Below are positions 47,001-57,403 of a stretch of 64,000 nucleotides of DNA, piece by piece. A model generated the notes under the pieces. The model saw only the letters and a list, made by a program, of their open reading frames with translations, was not told the DNA's origin and did not search any database. The position numbers and the translations under genes were made by a program. The DNA lies in the NCBI RefSeq assembly GCF_029852145.1, contig NC_079969.1:26466459-26530458 (forward strand). The letters are read 5' to 3'. Origin of the DNA: Microplitis mediator (Eukaryota; Arthropoda; Insecta; Hymenoptera; Braconidae). Within the stretch, counting starts at the first letter, position 1; each line of letters begins with the position of its first letter.

Positions 47001-47489
47001 GACTCAGGTTGCTGATAGTAATCAGTTGATTATTAATGACATTAATTATTGTGAAATAATTATTTTTTCAGATAATAAAGTATATGTATGGCACATCAAA
47101 CGTGAATTACCGATAGCTGTCTTAACTGGGCACAGCAGAACAGTAAATTGCGTCTCATGGAATCCAGTGTATCATCAAATGATGGCTTCAGTGTCTGATG
47201 ATTGCACCGTACGGATATGGGGACCAAAATCTTCATCATTAGATCGTCCAGACAATACTAAAACTGGTATATATTTATCTATACAATAAAAATCTCTGTT
47301 TTAAAACAGGGTTTGAAATTTCTGGAATCCAAGTTACAGAACACGGCCACTCGTTTTTTTTTTAATGGGCGAGGGAGGGTCAAAGTTAGGGGATGCAATT
47401 GTCTGTATATTTATATAAAATGTGTTTTTACAGCCTCGCCAGACAGCAATTCGTCAAATGGAAGCGGCTGGCACGAAATGGTCTCGTAG
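44075..47489 (+). CDS. WDR26: WDR26, LisH-CTLH-WD40 subunit of the CTLH/GID E3 ligase
   Basis: Eight coding exons: 44075-44088, 44506-44742, 44894-45224, 45374-45733, 45807-46219, 46286-46494, 47072-47266, 47434-47489; 604 aa. WDR26 (yeast Gid7 homologue) is a scaffold and substrate-recruiting subunit of the CTLH ubiquitin ligase. Seen here: a low-complexity N-terminus; LisH starting NQDIVRLIGQHL near residue 67; CTLH with LLMQESGCRL and GDWSKADHDLDELK (about 89-158); then WD40 repeats from about residue 270, with GSKDMTVIIWDVD, CLWCRSDGKTVLAADTHHRI, GVHLWDLQD and a last blade ending SDDCTVRIWGP. The match to vertebrate WDR26 is close throughout. The first coding exon is 14 bases (MDNYR, completed across the splice); starting instead at the ATG at 44507 would lose only six residues. 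A short acidic-free tail ends WHEMVS. Confidence 0.93.
46595..46765. repeat. Foldback in WDR26 intron 6
   Basis: AATTTCTCAGCAATAATT and its complement AATTATTGCTGAGAAATT form the core stem. Outer arms ATAATTTCTCATGCAA and TTATTGCATGAGAA extend it. Confidence 0.6.
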
Positions 47490-48790
47490 CGACGCACTCA
47501 AACTTCGTACTCCCATGACCCCATGGTGTTCAAAAGACTGTTTTGTTAACCGTCATTAAATTGAGTACATCTTAAAGTGTTCCTTTATCGTCATACGAGC
47601 ACAAACAGTGCTCATGTTCTAATGAAAATATATATATATATATACTTATATATATATTTTCAACACGAGCGTACTCAATAATACACAAAACCCTGGAGTT
47701 TTATTGATAATAATTAATAATTATATAATTATGCAATTAATAATTAATTAATTAATTATATAAATATATTTATACATATATATAATATCAATGAATTTAT
47801 TCGGTGATAATTCTCTTATTATGTCGTACTCCACGGGTTTTATTATTTCATTTTAATTAATTTCTCTTCTGTTTTTTTTTTTCGTTTTAAATTAATTATT
47901 TAAATCGCAAGTGCGTGAAATAATTAATTGAAAATTTTAAATATTAAATTTAAAATCCGTTCCACGACGTAATAATTAATTGGTTTAATAAATAAAAAGC
48001 ATAATGCTAATTTAATAGCATAGAATTAAGATTGTACTAGAGAATTGTCCAATTGTATTGACAAAATTGGACATAATATATATGATAAGAGTTTAATATT
48101 ATTATAAATAATAATAATAATATTAACACCAATTATTATTATTATTATTATTAATATTAACGATTAATAGTTACGAATAAGCGTTTAACCGAACGAGAGC
48201 ATCTTCGAGCAATTTTATTATATTTTTAACTTTAAATAAATTAATAATTTGGAAAATAAATTTATTTGTGCCAAGTGTGGAAAAAAATCAACTATTAAAT
48301 TTTGTGTCTCGTAATTAATCGATTGTGGATTTTATTTCCGTTTATTCAAATATTTTTTAAAAATTTCGGCAATTTAGAGGGACACAGTTTCAAAAAAAAA
48401 ATTATCTGATTATAATATAATTTATAATTAAATTAATAAATAAATAAACGTAACGCTAATTCGTAAATGAACGTATGGTTTTATTTATAATTAATTTAAA
48501 AAGTGAAAAAATTACCAGCGATTTTGTATGACGGTAGAAATACTTAACTTTTAAATTATTTAATAAATAATTAATTAAACGATTTAAAAAAAAAGCAATT
48601 TACGAATGTTACCTCTGATTTATTAACTGCCGTTTTTTTTCTATGATAAATATGATAATAATAATTATTATATATATATATTTACAGAGTGTAATAATTT
48701 TTGTAGCACTCGCTTTAGGAACGCGTGTTTCTAATTTATTGTAAATCGCAAGTGAGCACACGGCGATTAATTAAAATGTTATTGTGAATT

Positions 48791-49741
48791 AAGGGCATTC
48801 TAATACAGCGGCCCCTACTTTTCAAAAATTATTCAATGACCTTGAACTGTCCGGTATTAAAATTTTATTAATTTATTTTAAAAAAATTAAATCATTAATT
48901 GAAAAAAGGACAACACAGTTACAATTTCACCGAGATCTAGATTTTTTAAAAAATTACTGACAGTCGTCATCAACTGGGAGTTTAAGGGCATTCTCAGACA
49001 GTGCCCCCCACTTTTAAAAAATTTTCAATGACTTTCAAGTGTCATGAGCGTATGAAATTTTTATCAATTAATTAAAAAATTAATTAAAAAAAGGACAACG
49101 TAGTCGTAATTTCGTCGATATATAGATTAAAAAAAAAAATATTTACACTTGATATCAATTAGGAGTTGAACGAACTTTCTTAAATAAATTTCAGTAAAAT
49201 TGTCATGTCAATTTTGTAATTTGAATTTTTAATTTTGTTGGCTAAAATTTATTCAATAAATTTCGTTTAACTCCCAATTGATATCAACTGTAAGTCATTT
49301 TTTTCAAATTCTATATCTCAACGAAATTACGACTACGTCCTTTTTTCAATTAAGGTTTTAATGTTCTTTTAATTAATTAACAAAATCTAAATATGGTTAT
49401 GGCAGTTGAAAGTCATTATATATTTTTAAAAAGTGGGGGGTACTGTCTGAGAATGCCCTCAACAAAATTTGTTAAATAAATTTTAGCCTAAAAAATTTGA
49501 CATTACAAATTATAATGACATGAAGATTTTACTGAAATTTATTTTCCAAATTTCGTTTATTTCCGATTTGATATCAACTGTAAATAATTTTTTAAAAAAT
49601 CTATGTCTCGGCGAAATTGTCCGTTTTTCCATTTATGCTTCAACTTTTTCCTAATTTTTTTTTTAAATTCTAATACGGTCATTACAATTTAAATTTATTG
49701 GATATTTTTAAAAAGTGGGGGCACCGTCCGAGAATCACCTT
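48791..49741. mobile_element. Two concentric copies of one foldback family
   Basis: The outer ends are AAGGGCATTCTAATACAG and its diverged complement ending CCGAGAATCACCTT. An inner pair, AAGGGCATTCTCAGACAGTG at 48984 and its complement CACTGTCTGAGAATGCCC-like sequence ending at 49459, is better preserved. Interior arms GTAGTCGTAATTTCG and CGAAATTACGACTACG also pair. Confidence 0.65.
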
Positions 49742-50311
49742 AATAATAAAATGGCACAGTGGCAGTTAATCAAGTGGGATTATAATGAAACTAAAATAAT
49801 AATAGTCTTGAAGATGTTTTCATATGCAAAATAGTAATTATAGTTGGGTATTGAAAAATGATTAAAGGTCTTGTGACATAAAGTGCAGTAAGTTATGTAC
49901 AGATGAGTTTTCAATAAATCACATTAGAAACAATAAATTTTTATATTTTATATAATTATTATTATTATTATAATTATATTTATGATGAATTTGTACTAGC
50001 GATTATTGAGGATTTATATATATATTAGTATATATATTTTTTTAGTCCACTTACTGCAACTTCAAAACGATCTCAACAAATTTGTTTCTATTGATATGCA
50101 TACGTATTATTTTTTACTAATTAATTAATAATAGATTAATTGAATATTTTTATTTACTTTCTTTTTATTATTAATATTTTTAATGTGAATTTTGTTGCTT
50201 GTTCGACATGATTTTTATTTAACCAATAAACTTTCATTTGTATTGATTTTAACAACTTTTGTAACAATGTTTTAAAGTTTATTGCATGTCATGGCTTTGA
50301 AAACAAATTTT

Positions 50312-50463
50312 CAGCTGTAGTTGGATTTGCGAGATTTTGAGTTTCGGATATTTTCGGTTTTCACCCCCACCATCAAGGCGCATGCTTTGAGTATTAAATT
50401 TAGATAGTGGGAGTAAAAACCTGAAAATTTCCGAAACGCAAAGTCGATAATCCAACTATAGTT
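50312..50463. repeat. Inverted repeat of about 150 bp
   Basis: The left arm CTGTAGTTGGATTTGCGAGA and the right arm GTCGATAATCCAACTATAG pair with some mismatches. CACCCCCAC and GTGGGAGT lie nearer the apex. Confidence 0.55.
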
Positions 50464-50644
50464 TGTTTATTTATATATTTTTTAAAAATTGTTTATGTTT
50501 TTTTTTTAATAACTCGGGCAAGAAAAATAATTTGAGTTTTTGGTGAACGTTTTGTTTCAATGGAAATTGGATAAAATAATCGATGGTATTTTCTATTATT
50601 TTACACTGGAGTAGTCCTGGGAATCGGGAGAGAATCAGGACTCA

Positions 50645-51023
50645 AATTAGTTAATGTAACGTGGACCTAAGTCCACCTCCGCCGACCGGAAGCCGAGACC
50701 TCACCCTTTTGGGCACACTCGCGTTGCGAAATCCCATCTTCTGTACACTTTAAGCGACACTCTCGGCCGAAACCAAGAGTGGACATTAACCGGAGGTATA
50801 ATAAAAAATCCTCATTGCGTGTGGTATCTAACCACAGCCACTACGAGTCCTACCTCACATGGGCCCACAACACTCCTCCCATCTCAAGAAATAAAGAGAC
50901 TCTGGTCGAAGTGGGACTTGGAATGGGCTCCCCATAGTACCAATTATGTATTGGTTGACATACCACTTGGTCAAGAGGGGACGTGGTACTCTTTCCCCTG
51001 CCTCCCAAAGAAGACACCCAGTT
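50645..51023 (+). mobile_element. GC-rich retroelement-like insertion with 14-bp TSD
   Basis: A 379-bp GC-rich block flanked by the exact direct repeat AGAATCAGGACTCA (50631-50644 and 51024-51037). A 14-bp duplication is typical of target-primed reverse transcription (LINE or SINE) rather than of DNA transposons. No intact frame and no obvious A/B box. The left ~115 bases are related to the fragment at 6812-6925. Strand is given for the orientation in which those two align. Confidence 0.6.
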
Positions 51024-51037
51024 AGAATCAGGACTCA

Positions 51038-52388
51038 CTGACTGGTGGAAAAATAAATTTATCTTTCACTGTACATTAATGGAAATTCTTTCCCAGTAGA
51101 AGCTGTAGTTTTGATCAAGATTGCCGCCTAAAAAAAATTCATAGATAATCAGGACTGGCTATGGACAATTCCGAGTACACCTCAGTCTTTATTATCGAGA
51201 AAATCTGTCGTCTTAGAAAACAACATTTGAATTCATGATTTTCTTTTTGATTCAAGATCTACGATTGATCAGTACATAAGTCAATTTGTGTCATCAGGAT
51301 CAGGGTCATCGATACATCTGCGTTATCGGGATCTGTGTAATAGCCCAAGTAGCATACAGACAACTTCAAAATGTCTTTCAAAAGGATAAAACACATTTTT
51401 TTTTTGTCTTAGTCACTTTTTTTGGTAAAAAGACATGCGGATGTTGGTCCTAGGAGACATAGAAAATTTGTATTGTTTTTTCTGTCTTATGTCAATTAAA
51501 AAATCGTTTAGATGACATATTTTACCACTATTTGTAATTAACTTTTTGTCGTTACTTGTCTTAAGTCTTTTAAGCAGATTTTTTTTTCAGTGACATGAAT
51601 TTCTGATCGTTTTATCAACATGTTGGTGCCTTATCTATACGACAAAAAACTGATATCTTATAGATGTCATAAAGGCAAGTGTGCTACTCGAAATCGAAAT
51701 ATAGGTGATTGATTATCTGTATCATCGGCAATCTGGATATATGGGATCTGGGTCATCGGGATCTGTATATTAGACATCCGCTCAAATTTTCAAATACTCG
51801 CATTCAAAACAAATTTGCGCACCTACTTCTGCGCATACACGAAAATTTTTTTTTTCAAAAAAACCGACCATTAAAAAATCTCCAGATCTCAAGCGACCAT
51901 TTTTAAAAACTTGTGCATGCGCGCCAATGTCTCAACATTCAAATATTGGAACTGTGCAACTCAGTAATTGAAATAAAATAACTTTGCATAGTGGATATAA
52001 TTAATCATTTTTTAATGACTTTATTTAATAATAATTAAATAAGTCAGCAGTTTTGAAATTTACTCCATGAAATAATAAAATTTTTCATTTATCAGCAAGT
52101 GCTGTCACCTGCCGAGTAGCTGGATCACGAGCTATCATGGGCACTGTCATGAAAATGGGTAATAATGATCATATGTAATTGTTTATCACAATTTTATTAG
52201 CTGATACTGTCTATAAAAGCAACTTTACCACAGATATATCGAGTGATGTGCGATCAGTCGCAATAATTTCGAGACAACTTTCTTATTAGTCGTTTTAATG
52301 CGGTATTGACGATTTCCATTTAAGGAGATTGCTCATATAACTCCAATAAAAGTGTGTGTTTGTAGTATCGGGTGGGCTAGTATGAGCT
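51038..52388. other. Spacer and upstream region of the CEBPZOS-UQCC3-TBCC cluster
   Basis: AT-rich. Around 51.36-51.68 kb there are repeated TTTTTGTC/GACAT-type motifs. A GC-richer stretch at 52.10-52.15 kb follows a CAG acceptor-like site and could be a 5' untranslated exon. The promoter should lie within about 52.1-52.38 kb, but no core motif is decisive. Confidence 0.35.
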
Positions 52389-52784
52389 ATGAAAAAAGTT
52401 CCCACTAACTCGACTTTTAAAAAATTCATTCGTAAATTCGGAAAACCTCTACTGGCATTTGAAATAGGATTACTTGGCTGCTCGTACTTATTCTGGCGCC
52501 GCATGAACACGGACCCAGGTAATAAATTATCCCTGCTGATTGAGGTTATTCATACCACGATGATTCATAAATCCTCGAATTTAAATCTAATTATCATTAG
52601 ATTAATTTTAGCATAAATTAAATTACTATTTTAATTTTCAGAGTTCCGCTGGTACATGCACTTGAACTATCCCTCAGTACTTGAAGGTTACTACAGAATT
52701 GGAGAAAATATTTCAGTAAAATCTCGAATTATTCGCGAAACAGATTTAATGACTTGGGGAAAAATAAATCCTAAGTCTGAATGA
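52389..52784 (+). CDS. CEBPZOS-like small mitochondrial membrane protein
   Basis: Two exons, 52389-52518 and 52642-52784; 90 aa. The layout matches human CEBPZOS (80 aa, mitochondrial): a basic N-terminus, one transmembrane helix (about residues 19-36, LLAFEIGLLGCSYLFW), then RRMNTDPEFRWYM, YPSVLEGYY and a C-terminal RETDLMTWGKIN. The human protein has FSKMHTSQDFRQTM, YPFILEVYY and RELDQKTW in the same order. The molecular role is poorly known. An out-of-frame upstream ATG at 52382 opens an eight-codon frame ending at 52408, so translation of this cistron may be damped. The stop is only 16 bases before the next start codon, which points to a shared transcript with the two genes that follow. 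Confidence 0.7.
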
Positions 52785-52800
52785 TTTTTATTTTTGCTTA

Positions 52801-53164
52801 ATGGCTTTCGCTAAAATTATATTAATGTTGATTGGCGGGTCTGGAGCTGGATACGCTTTGTTGAAAATTGTTACACCTTCCGATAAAGATTTTGAGAAGG
52901 TATTTAATTTTTATTACTTTTGAGGTTGTCAAATTTTTACTGATGTTCATTTTTTTTAGTCGGAAAAAATTGACAAAAAAAAGTAAACGTCCAAAATAAT
53001 TTTATTTAAAAAAAAAATTAAATTTTCAGAAATTCCCTTTGCCTGCACTTGACAACTATCGCCCGTTCCTAAAAAAATCCGCTAAATTTGAAGCAAAAAA
53101 TAAATCAAGTGACTCTATGTCTGACTCAGAAACTGCGAACGCAAAAGAGTCACCCAGGAAATAA
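52801..53164 (+). CDS. UQCC3: UQCC3-like complex III assembly factor
   Basis: Two exons, 52801-52899 and 53030-53164; 77 aa. UQCC3 is an inner-membrane micro-protein that helps cytochrome b assembly into respiratory complex III. Seen here: an N-terminal transmembrane helix with a glycine-rich stretch, GGSGAGYALLKIVTP, matching the human GAGAGVGYALLVIVTPG, then a short charged segment, LPALDNYRPFLKK and a hydrophilic serine-rich tail. The human protein has 93 aa. The intron also contains an acceptor-like TTTTTTTAG at 52959 that would add eight codons and then a stop, giving a truncated form, so the 53029 acceptor is preferred. It sits 16 bases after the CEBPZOS-like stop and 12 bases before TBCC. 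Confidence 0.7.
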
Positions 53165-53176
53165 CATCCGGCTGCT

Positions 53177-54220
53177 ATGGACACACCAGAAGTGATAGAG
53201 AGCCTCGGAGGCGGAAATCTTACCGATCGTATTTCAAAGCGCGATCGCGAGCGCAGGAACGTAATCGAGCGCAGAAAGGAGGAGAAGCAGCAGCTGAGTG
53301 TCGAGTCAGAGCAGCTGAGCTTCTTCCAGGAGACGTTTTACCTCACCTGCAACAAAGTCAAAGACATGCTGGACTCGGCGCCCCTGGCTCAGACTTCCGC
53401 GCTTCCGGGAATCTTCGATAAAATAAACAAAGAAATCCAGACCCTGTGGAACTACTTGTCCCAGTCAAAGATATTCCTCAAAGTCTACGACATTCGTCGG
53501 GCCCAAGAAACCCTCCAACGCCTCGAGACCGAGGCCGCCGACCTGGAGCTCAAGCTCCTGCCCAAGAAGAAGTTTGGTTTCAAAAACCGGCGGCCTGCTA
53601 AAAAGCCATCAGATAAATCCCTGGACGTCACTGACGGACTGAAGAACCTCAACCTGGCAGAGACAGTGACCTCAAATGGAGCAACAAAGCAGCACAATGA
53701 ACTAATTAGTAAGTACACCGACAGTGCAAGCAGTATAATTGGCAAATCAGACCTCACCCTGACGTTAGACGCCGAAAATGTAAACAAGAATGACGTTCTA
53801 TTGTCTGATTTAACTCGATGCAATGTGCGCATTTACGGTGCGCCGAGTACCGTACACATGATTAATCTTAAGCAATGCCAAGTACTCATTGGACCAGTCT
53901 CGTCATCTGTATTTGTTAGCAATTGTGACTCATGTACCTTTGCATTTGCATGCCAGCAATTACGTTTACACTCGTCGACGGACTGTACCATCTATCTCCA
54001 TGTTACCAGTCGCGCTATCATCGAGGACTCGACTAAAATAAAAGTCGCGCCGTACAGTTGGAGTTACGAGGACCAGCAAAGTCACTTCAATCTGGCTGGA
54101 CTCGACGTTAAAACCAACAACTGGGACTCCGTTGACGACTTCAATTGGCTTTCCTCCGAAAAACATTCGCCGAATTGGTCAGTCTTGAAACCGGAGCTCA
54201 GGGTCAAATTCTGGGATTGA
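53177..54220 (+). CDS. TBCC: Tubulin-binding cofactor C
   Basis: A single coding exon of 347 aa, the usual family length. TBCC is the GTPase-activating cofactor that, with cofactors D and E, triggers GTP hydrolysis on beta-tubulin and releases folded alpha/beta dimers. Seen here: an N-terminal charged helical region (about 15-125, spectrin-like fold in the family), a lysine-rich linker with FKNRRPAKK, and the C-terminal beta-helix C-CAP/cofactor C domain (about 180-347). That domain has CQVLIGPVSSSVFVSNC and QQLRLHS; R263 in QQLR corresponds to the arginine finger. The end, NNWDSVDDFNWL and SPNWSVL, is family-typical. The start context GCTGCTATGG is favourable (G at -3 and +4). The ATG is 12 bases after the UQCC3 stop with no room for its own promoter or leader, so it is probably co-transcribed. 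Confidence 0.95.
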   Translation: MDTPEVIESLGGGNLTDRISKRDRERRNVIERRKEEKQQLSVESEQLSFFQETFYLTCNKVKDMLDSAPLAQTSALPGIFDKINKEIQTLWNYLSQSKIFLKVYDIRRAQETLQRLETEAADLELKLLPKKKFGFKNRRPAKKPSDKSLDVTDGLKNLNLAETVTSNGATKQHNELISKYTDSASSIIGKSDLTLTLDAENVNKNDVLLSDLTRCNVRIYGAPSTVHMINLKQCQVLIGPVSSSVFVSNCDSCTFAFACQQLRLHSSTDCTIYLHVTSRAIIEDSTKIKVAPYSWSYEDQQSHFNLAGLDVKTNNWDSVDDFNWLSSEKHSPNWSVLKPELRVKFWD

Positions 54221-54376
54221 AATTTTACTTTTTTTACCTAATTATTATTATTATACATATATTTTCGACTCTCACAGTGGATAAGTTGGCTGATTAAATC
54301 TTAGATATTTTATTTGAATATATTTGTCCAAGACATACATAGTATCTGATATTTTAATCATGTCAAATTATTAAGT

Positions 54377-54382
54377 AATAAA
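54377..54382 (+). terminator. Candidate poly(A) signal after TBCC
   Basis: AATAAA, about 157 bases after the TBCC stop. There is no room for a cleavage site in the two intercistronic gaps upstream, so this or a second AATAAA near 54408 would serve the whole cluster. Confidence 0.5.
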
Positions 54383-54629
54383 CACGTGTATTTTCGCTTT
54401 TACACAATTAATAAATGCACGTTATCTTTATCTAAGTCCTTTAACATATAATTCATCCTGTTTTTTTTTTAGTGTTTGTAATAAATTTTTTTGTTAAGGA
54501 CAGAGTTTTTTTGATTAAGAAGTTATCAATTTCAGGTCAGCGTCCAGCTGTTTTTAGTTTTTAAGGAATTTTTTTGTTGAATTTCCTCAATTACTTTATT
54601 ATAAATTGCAATTAATCAGGTTATTGATT

Positions 54630-54831
54630 ATGATTCTGAAGTTAACAGACAGTCAGCAATTTTTTGATTTTTTTTGGAACAATTGAATCACAAAATAAAA
54701 AATATAAAAATATGCACATGTAGAAAATTTAAAAAACTATAGGTGCAATTTTTTTGAATATTTTTTTTTTTATGATTTATGGTTTTTAAAAAAATCTAAA
54801 ATTATTAAACGTCGGTTAACTTCAGTATCAT
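54630..54831. mobile_element. ~200-bp MITE, full copy
   Basis: Starts ATGATTCTGAAGTTAACAGA and ends GTCGGTTAACTTCAGTATCAT. The flanks (TTATTGATT left, TATTAATTA right) resemble a decayed duplication. Confidence 0.75.
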
Positions 54832-54894
54832 TATTAATTAACAATTATTTTGATATTTCTTAATTACGCAGTTATTTTGGGTCCATTTGGTTTT

Positions 54895-54995
54895 GATTCG
54901 TGTCTACACAAAATCGTGAATTCACTCCGTCACTCGGAGTTTCGAAGTTTAAAAAAAAAAATCACTCCGTATGCGGATACGGAGTGAATAGGAAG
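54895..54995. repeat. ACTCCG-type repeat fragment
   Basis: GAATTCACTCCGTCACTCGG and ATGCGGATACGGAGTGAAT link it to the 40.8-41.5 kb family; short and partial. Confidence 0.5.
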
Positions 54996-55117
54996 TTGTC
55001 TCATACTTTGAATTGTATTTTTTCCAATAACTGAGATCAATATAAACTAATGGCAAATAAAATTGGACAGTAGTAGAACCAAATGATTATTTTAATCGAT
55101 TCTTGTACTCGTAGATA

Positions 55118-55215
55118 AAAAAATCTGAAAACCGCCTGACCCTGCGGACCAGCACTTAAACTTCCTGCTGTTTTCGAGCTCTTGAGCTCAAAAATACTAG
55201 TGTTAATATATTTTG
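55118..55215. repeat. Repeat shared with 57.86-57.96 kb
   Basis: The motif order GAAAACCG, GGCC/GACCCTG, CTTCCTGCTGTTTTCGAGCT and GAGCTC recurs at 57.86-57.96 kb as GAAAAACGGTTGGCCCTGTG and CTTCCCGCTGTTTTTGAGCT. I do not recognise the family. Confidence 0.4.
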
Positions 55216-55599
55216 AGCTCTTTGAGCTTAGATTAGGAATAGATTTCGGAATCAATCCGTCGAGGACATTCCGAGTTGTCCAATAAAAATTTTATTTTTG
55301 GCACATTACCCAAAGTGCAAATGATTCAAATAATTTTTTATTTCTACCAGAACTATCTTTGCTGTACGTCAATTTGTGCAGAATGTCACGTAGCCAAGAG
55401 AATTTCCGAGTCCACCCAAAGTTATTAATTTATTAATTATTTTTATTACTTCCGCGGCAAATTTAAATATTTAAAAAATAAATTATTAAAAATTGGAGAC
55501 AAATTAAAATTCGTAAGTTAAAATAAAATGGCGGCAGAATATCATAAAAAAATATTTAAAATATTTTAAAAAAAACACTGAAGTGTTTGAACAAACCTT

Positions 55600-55713
55600 G
55601 GCGGGGAAATAACATGCAGAAGGGTGTCCTAATACACTTGGAGATTTGAATTAAATCGCTCCAAGTGTATTGCAGCTAAAAAACGTCACTTAACTGCTAT
55701 TTCCCCACCAGAC
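55600..55713. repeat. Perfect-stem hairpin (small foldback or precursor-like RNA)
   Basis: AATACACTTGGAG and CTCCAAGTGTATT pair perfectly around a loop containing GAATT, with ATTT/AAAT extending the stem. The outer arms GGGGAAATA and TATTTCCCC also pair. The longer outer pairing favours a foldback element over a microRNA. Confidence 0.45.
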
Positions 55714-55919
55714 GATGCCAGATGATTTTGCTCAGGAATTTAGAAGTTATCAGCATCAGTATCAGCAACACTTTACACTACACACTAGCACTGAACACTC
55801 GACACTTAACGACACCACAGGCACTTTGCACAATTTAAATTTTACAAACACTGCACAATTTAAATAAACAATAACTATGAGCAACAAATTTTATGGATCA
55901 TTCCATGACTTCACTGCAA

Positions 55920-56115
55920 TACTGTGTTTTAATTCAAACGTAAAGACGGATCTGAACTATTACTGCCATTGTCGATGATACTGACTGCCGCTATCGAACC
56001 GCCAGTTGATACAAAGCAATCGACTTTGCGATTCATCGCCCCCCACTTTAGCAGAAATTTAAACGTCGAAACAGCGACGCGCAGTAGCGCCATCTTGGCG
56101 CGAAATTTCAAAATT
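55920..56115. promoter_or_regulatory. Promoter-like GC island with a CCATCTTGG motif
   Basis: A GC-rich block with GCGCCATCTTGGCGCG, which contains a YY1/pho-type AAGATGGCGC core. The minus strand has a 60-codon frame here (MALLRVAV... from an internal ATG), but I find no partner exons before TBCC, so a promoter or first exon of an unseen transcript is as likely as a gene. Confidence 0.3.
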
Positions 56116-56445
56116 GAAATTTAATAGTTTTATTAAAATTTGTCTGTCGGTGCATTTGGAAACGAAACTTGAATAATTATTCATATTAAAATATACTAAT
56201 TAAAATTATTCACGCAAACACTGAAATTAATCACTCAATTATTTAAAAAAAAAATAAATTCTATTTTTAAATTTTTTCACGATGGCGGCATAAAAAATGA
56301 TGATGAAAACACTTTCACTCCAATTACTCGATAAAAAAAATCGCACTTATACACAAACACTCACTAATGATTTTTAAACACTTTGGTATATTAATAATAA
56401 TTAATAAAAGTTATTTATATTAATTTTAATTATCTTGAAGTTAAC

Positions 56446-56647
56446 GTGATTCTGAAGTTCGCAGACAATTAACAATTTTCGGATTTTTTTTAACAAATAA
56501 AATATAAAAAAAAAAAAACTAAAAATATGCACATGTAGAAAATAAAAAAAACTATAGGTGCAATTTTTTTTAATATTTATTTTTTTAATGTATCGTTTTG
56601 AAAAAAAAATTCAAAAATTATTAGACGTTGGCTTACTTCAGTATCAT
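56446..56647. mobile_element. ~200-bp MITE, full copy
   Basis: Starts GTGATTCTGAAGTTCGCAGA and ends GACGTTGGCTTACTTCAGTA. Carries the AATATGCACATGTAGAAA core. No clear target-site duplication. Confidence 0.7.
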
Positions 56648-56919
56648 GGATTTCAAATTAATAAAACGAATGACAACGAACGCCGGTAACAGAACAATAA
56701 AAAAGATGGGACGATTTAATTACTTGTTATTTTTTGTTATTTATATTTTGAGTACCGATAAAATTAATATCACGAAATGTCCGTTGGGTAGTAGAGAACA
56801 TTTAAAGACACGAGTTTTAATTTATTTTAGTAAAAAAACACTGAATTTATTTATTTAATCACGACTTAAATAATGCTCGAGCTAATGCAAAGGCGTTAAA
56901 GTGAAGTTTGACACAGAAG

Positions 56920-57260
56920 ACTTGCGCAGTTGTAGAAACGGTTGGTACGACCTGCGCAGTAGAGACGAAGTAGACATACGCGTGCGCAGAAACCAGTCAG
57001 TCTCCCGCGTCATGGCTGCTATTGTTGTCTTTGTCATCTAAACTCGGTAAAATAATTCGTTTAATTATTTTGTGGCAAGATTATGAACATATAAATCTTT
57101 TTAATTATTTTTTTTTTTAATGATAAATATTTAAATATATCAAATTATGCGTGTCAGTGAACGTGACCTTGATAATAAATTAAATTCAGTGCGGTCGTAG
57201 TTCTCGCGTTGTTTGACGCCATCTTGGTTGTCGGAATTCGAATACACAAATAAATATTTA
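56920..57260 (+). promoter_or_regulatory. Promoter region of a + strand gene with NRF1-like sites
   Basis: Repeated TGCGCAGT/GTGCGCAGA motifs at about 56932-56992 (including ACGCGTGCGCAG) resemble the binding site of NRF1/Ewg. They are followed by a short leader with a nine-codon upstream frame (ATG at 57012) and a donor-like CTCG before GTAAAA at 57047. A second GCCATCTTGG motif at about 57219 may mark an alternative first exon. Confidence 0.4.
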
Positions 57261-57403
57261 AATGATCTAGTTTTATTAAAAATATTATTTTCAAGTTATT
57301 TTTGTGAATCGGTGATTAATGACTTGTGTAAATTTAATTTTTTTTGTGAGTGTTTATATCGTTAATTCATTTAGTTGGACACTGGTGATGTAAAAGTACT
57401 CAG

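Larger units (their letters stand above)
47490..50630. other. WDR26 3' flank and repeat-filled spacer
   Basis: Very AT-rich. The first part should be the WDR26 3' UTR; several AATAAA signals occur (for example near 47990 and 48255), so its end cannot be fixed. Contains the nested foldback at 48.8-49.74 kb and another inverted repeat at 50.31-50.46 kb. No coding exon seen. Confidence 0.5.

Noticed and set aside
52959..52984. Alternative acceptor in the UQCC3 intron
   Set aside because: Using it brings an in-frame stop after eight codons, and treating the piece as a 23-base exon shifts the frame. The 53029 acceptor gives a family-like protein.
53485..53832. A 115-codon antisense frame within TBCC
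   Set aside because: It is the reverse-strand shadow of the TBCC coding exon.
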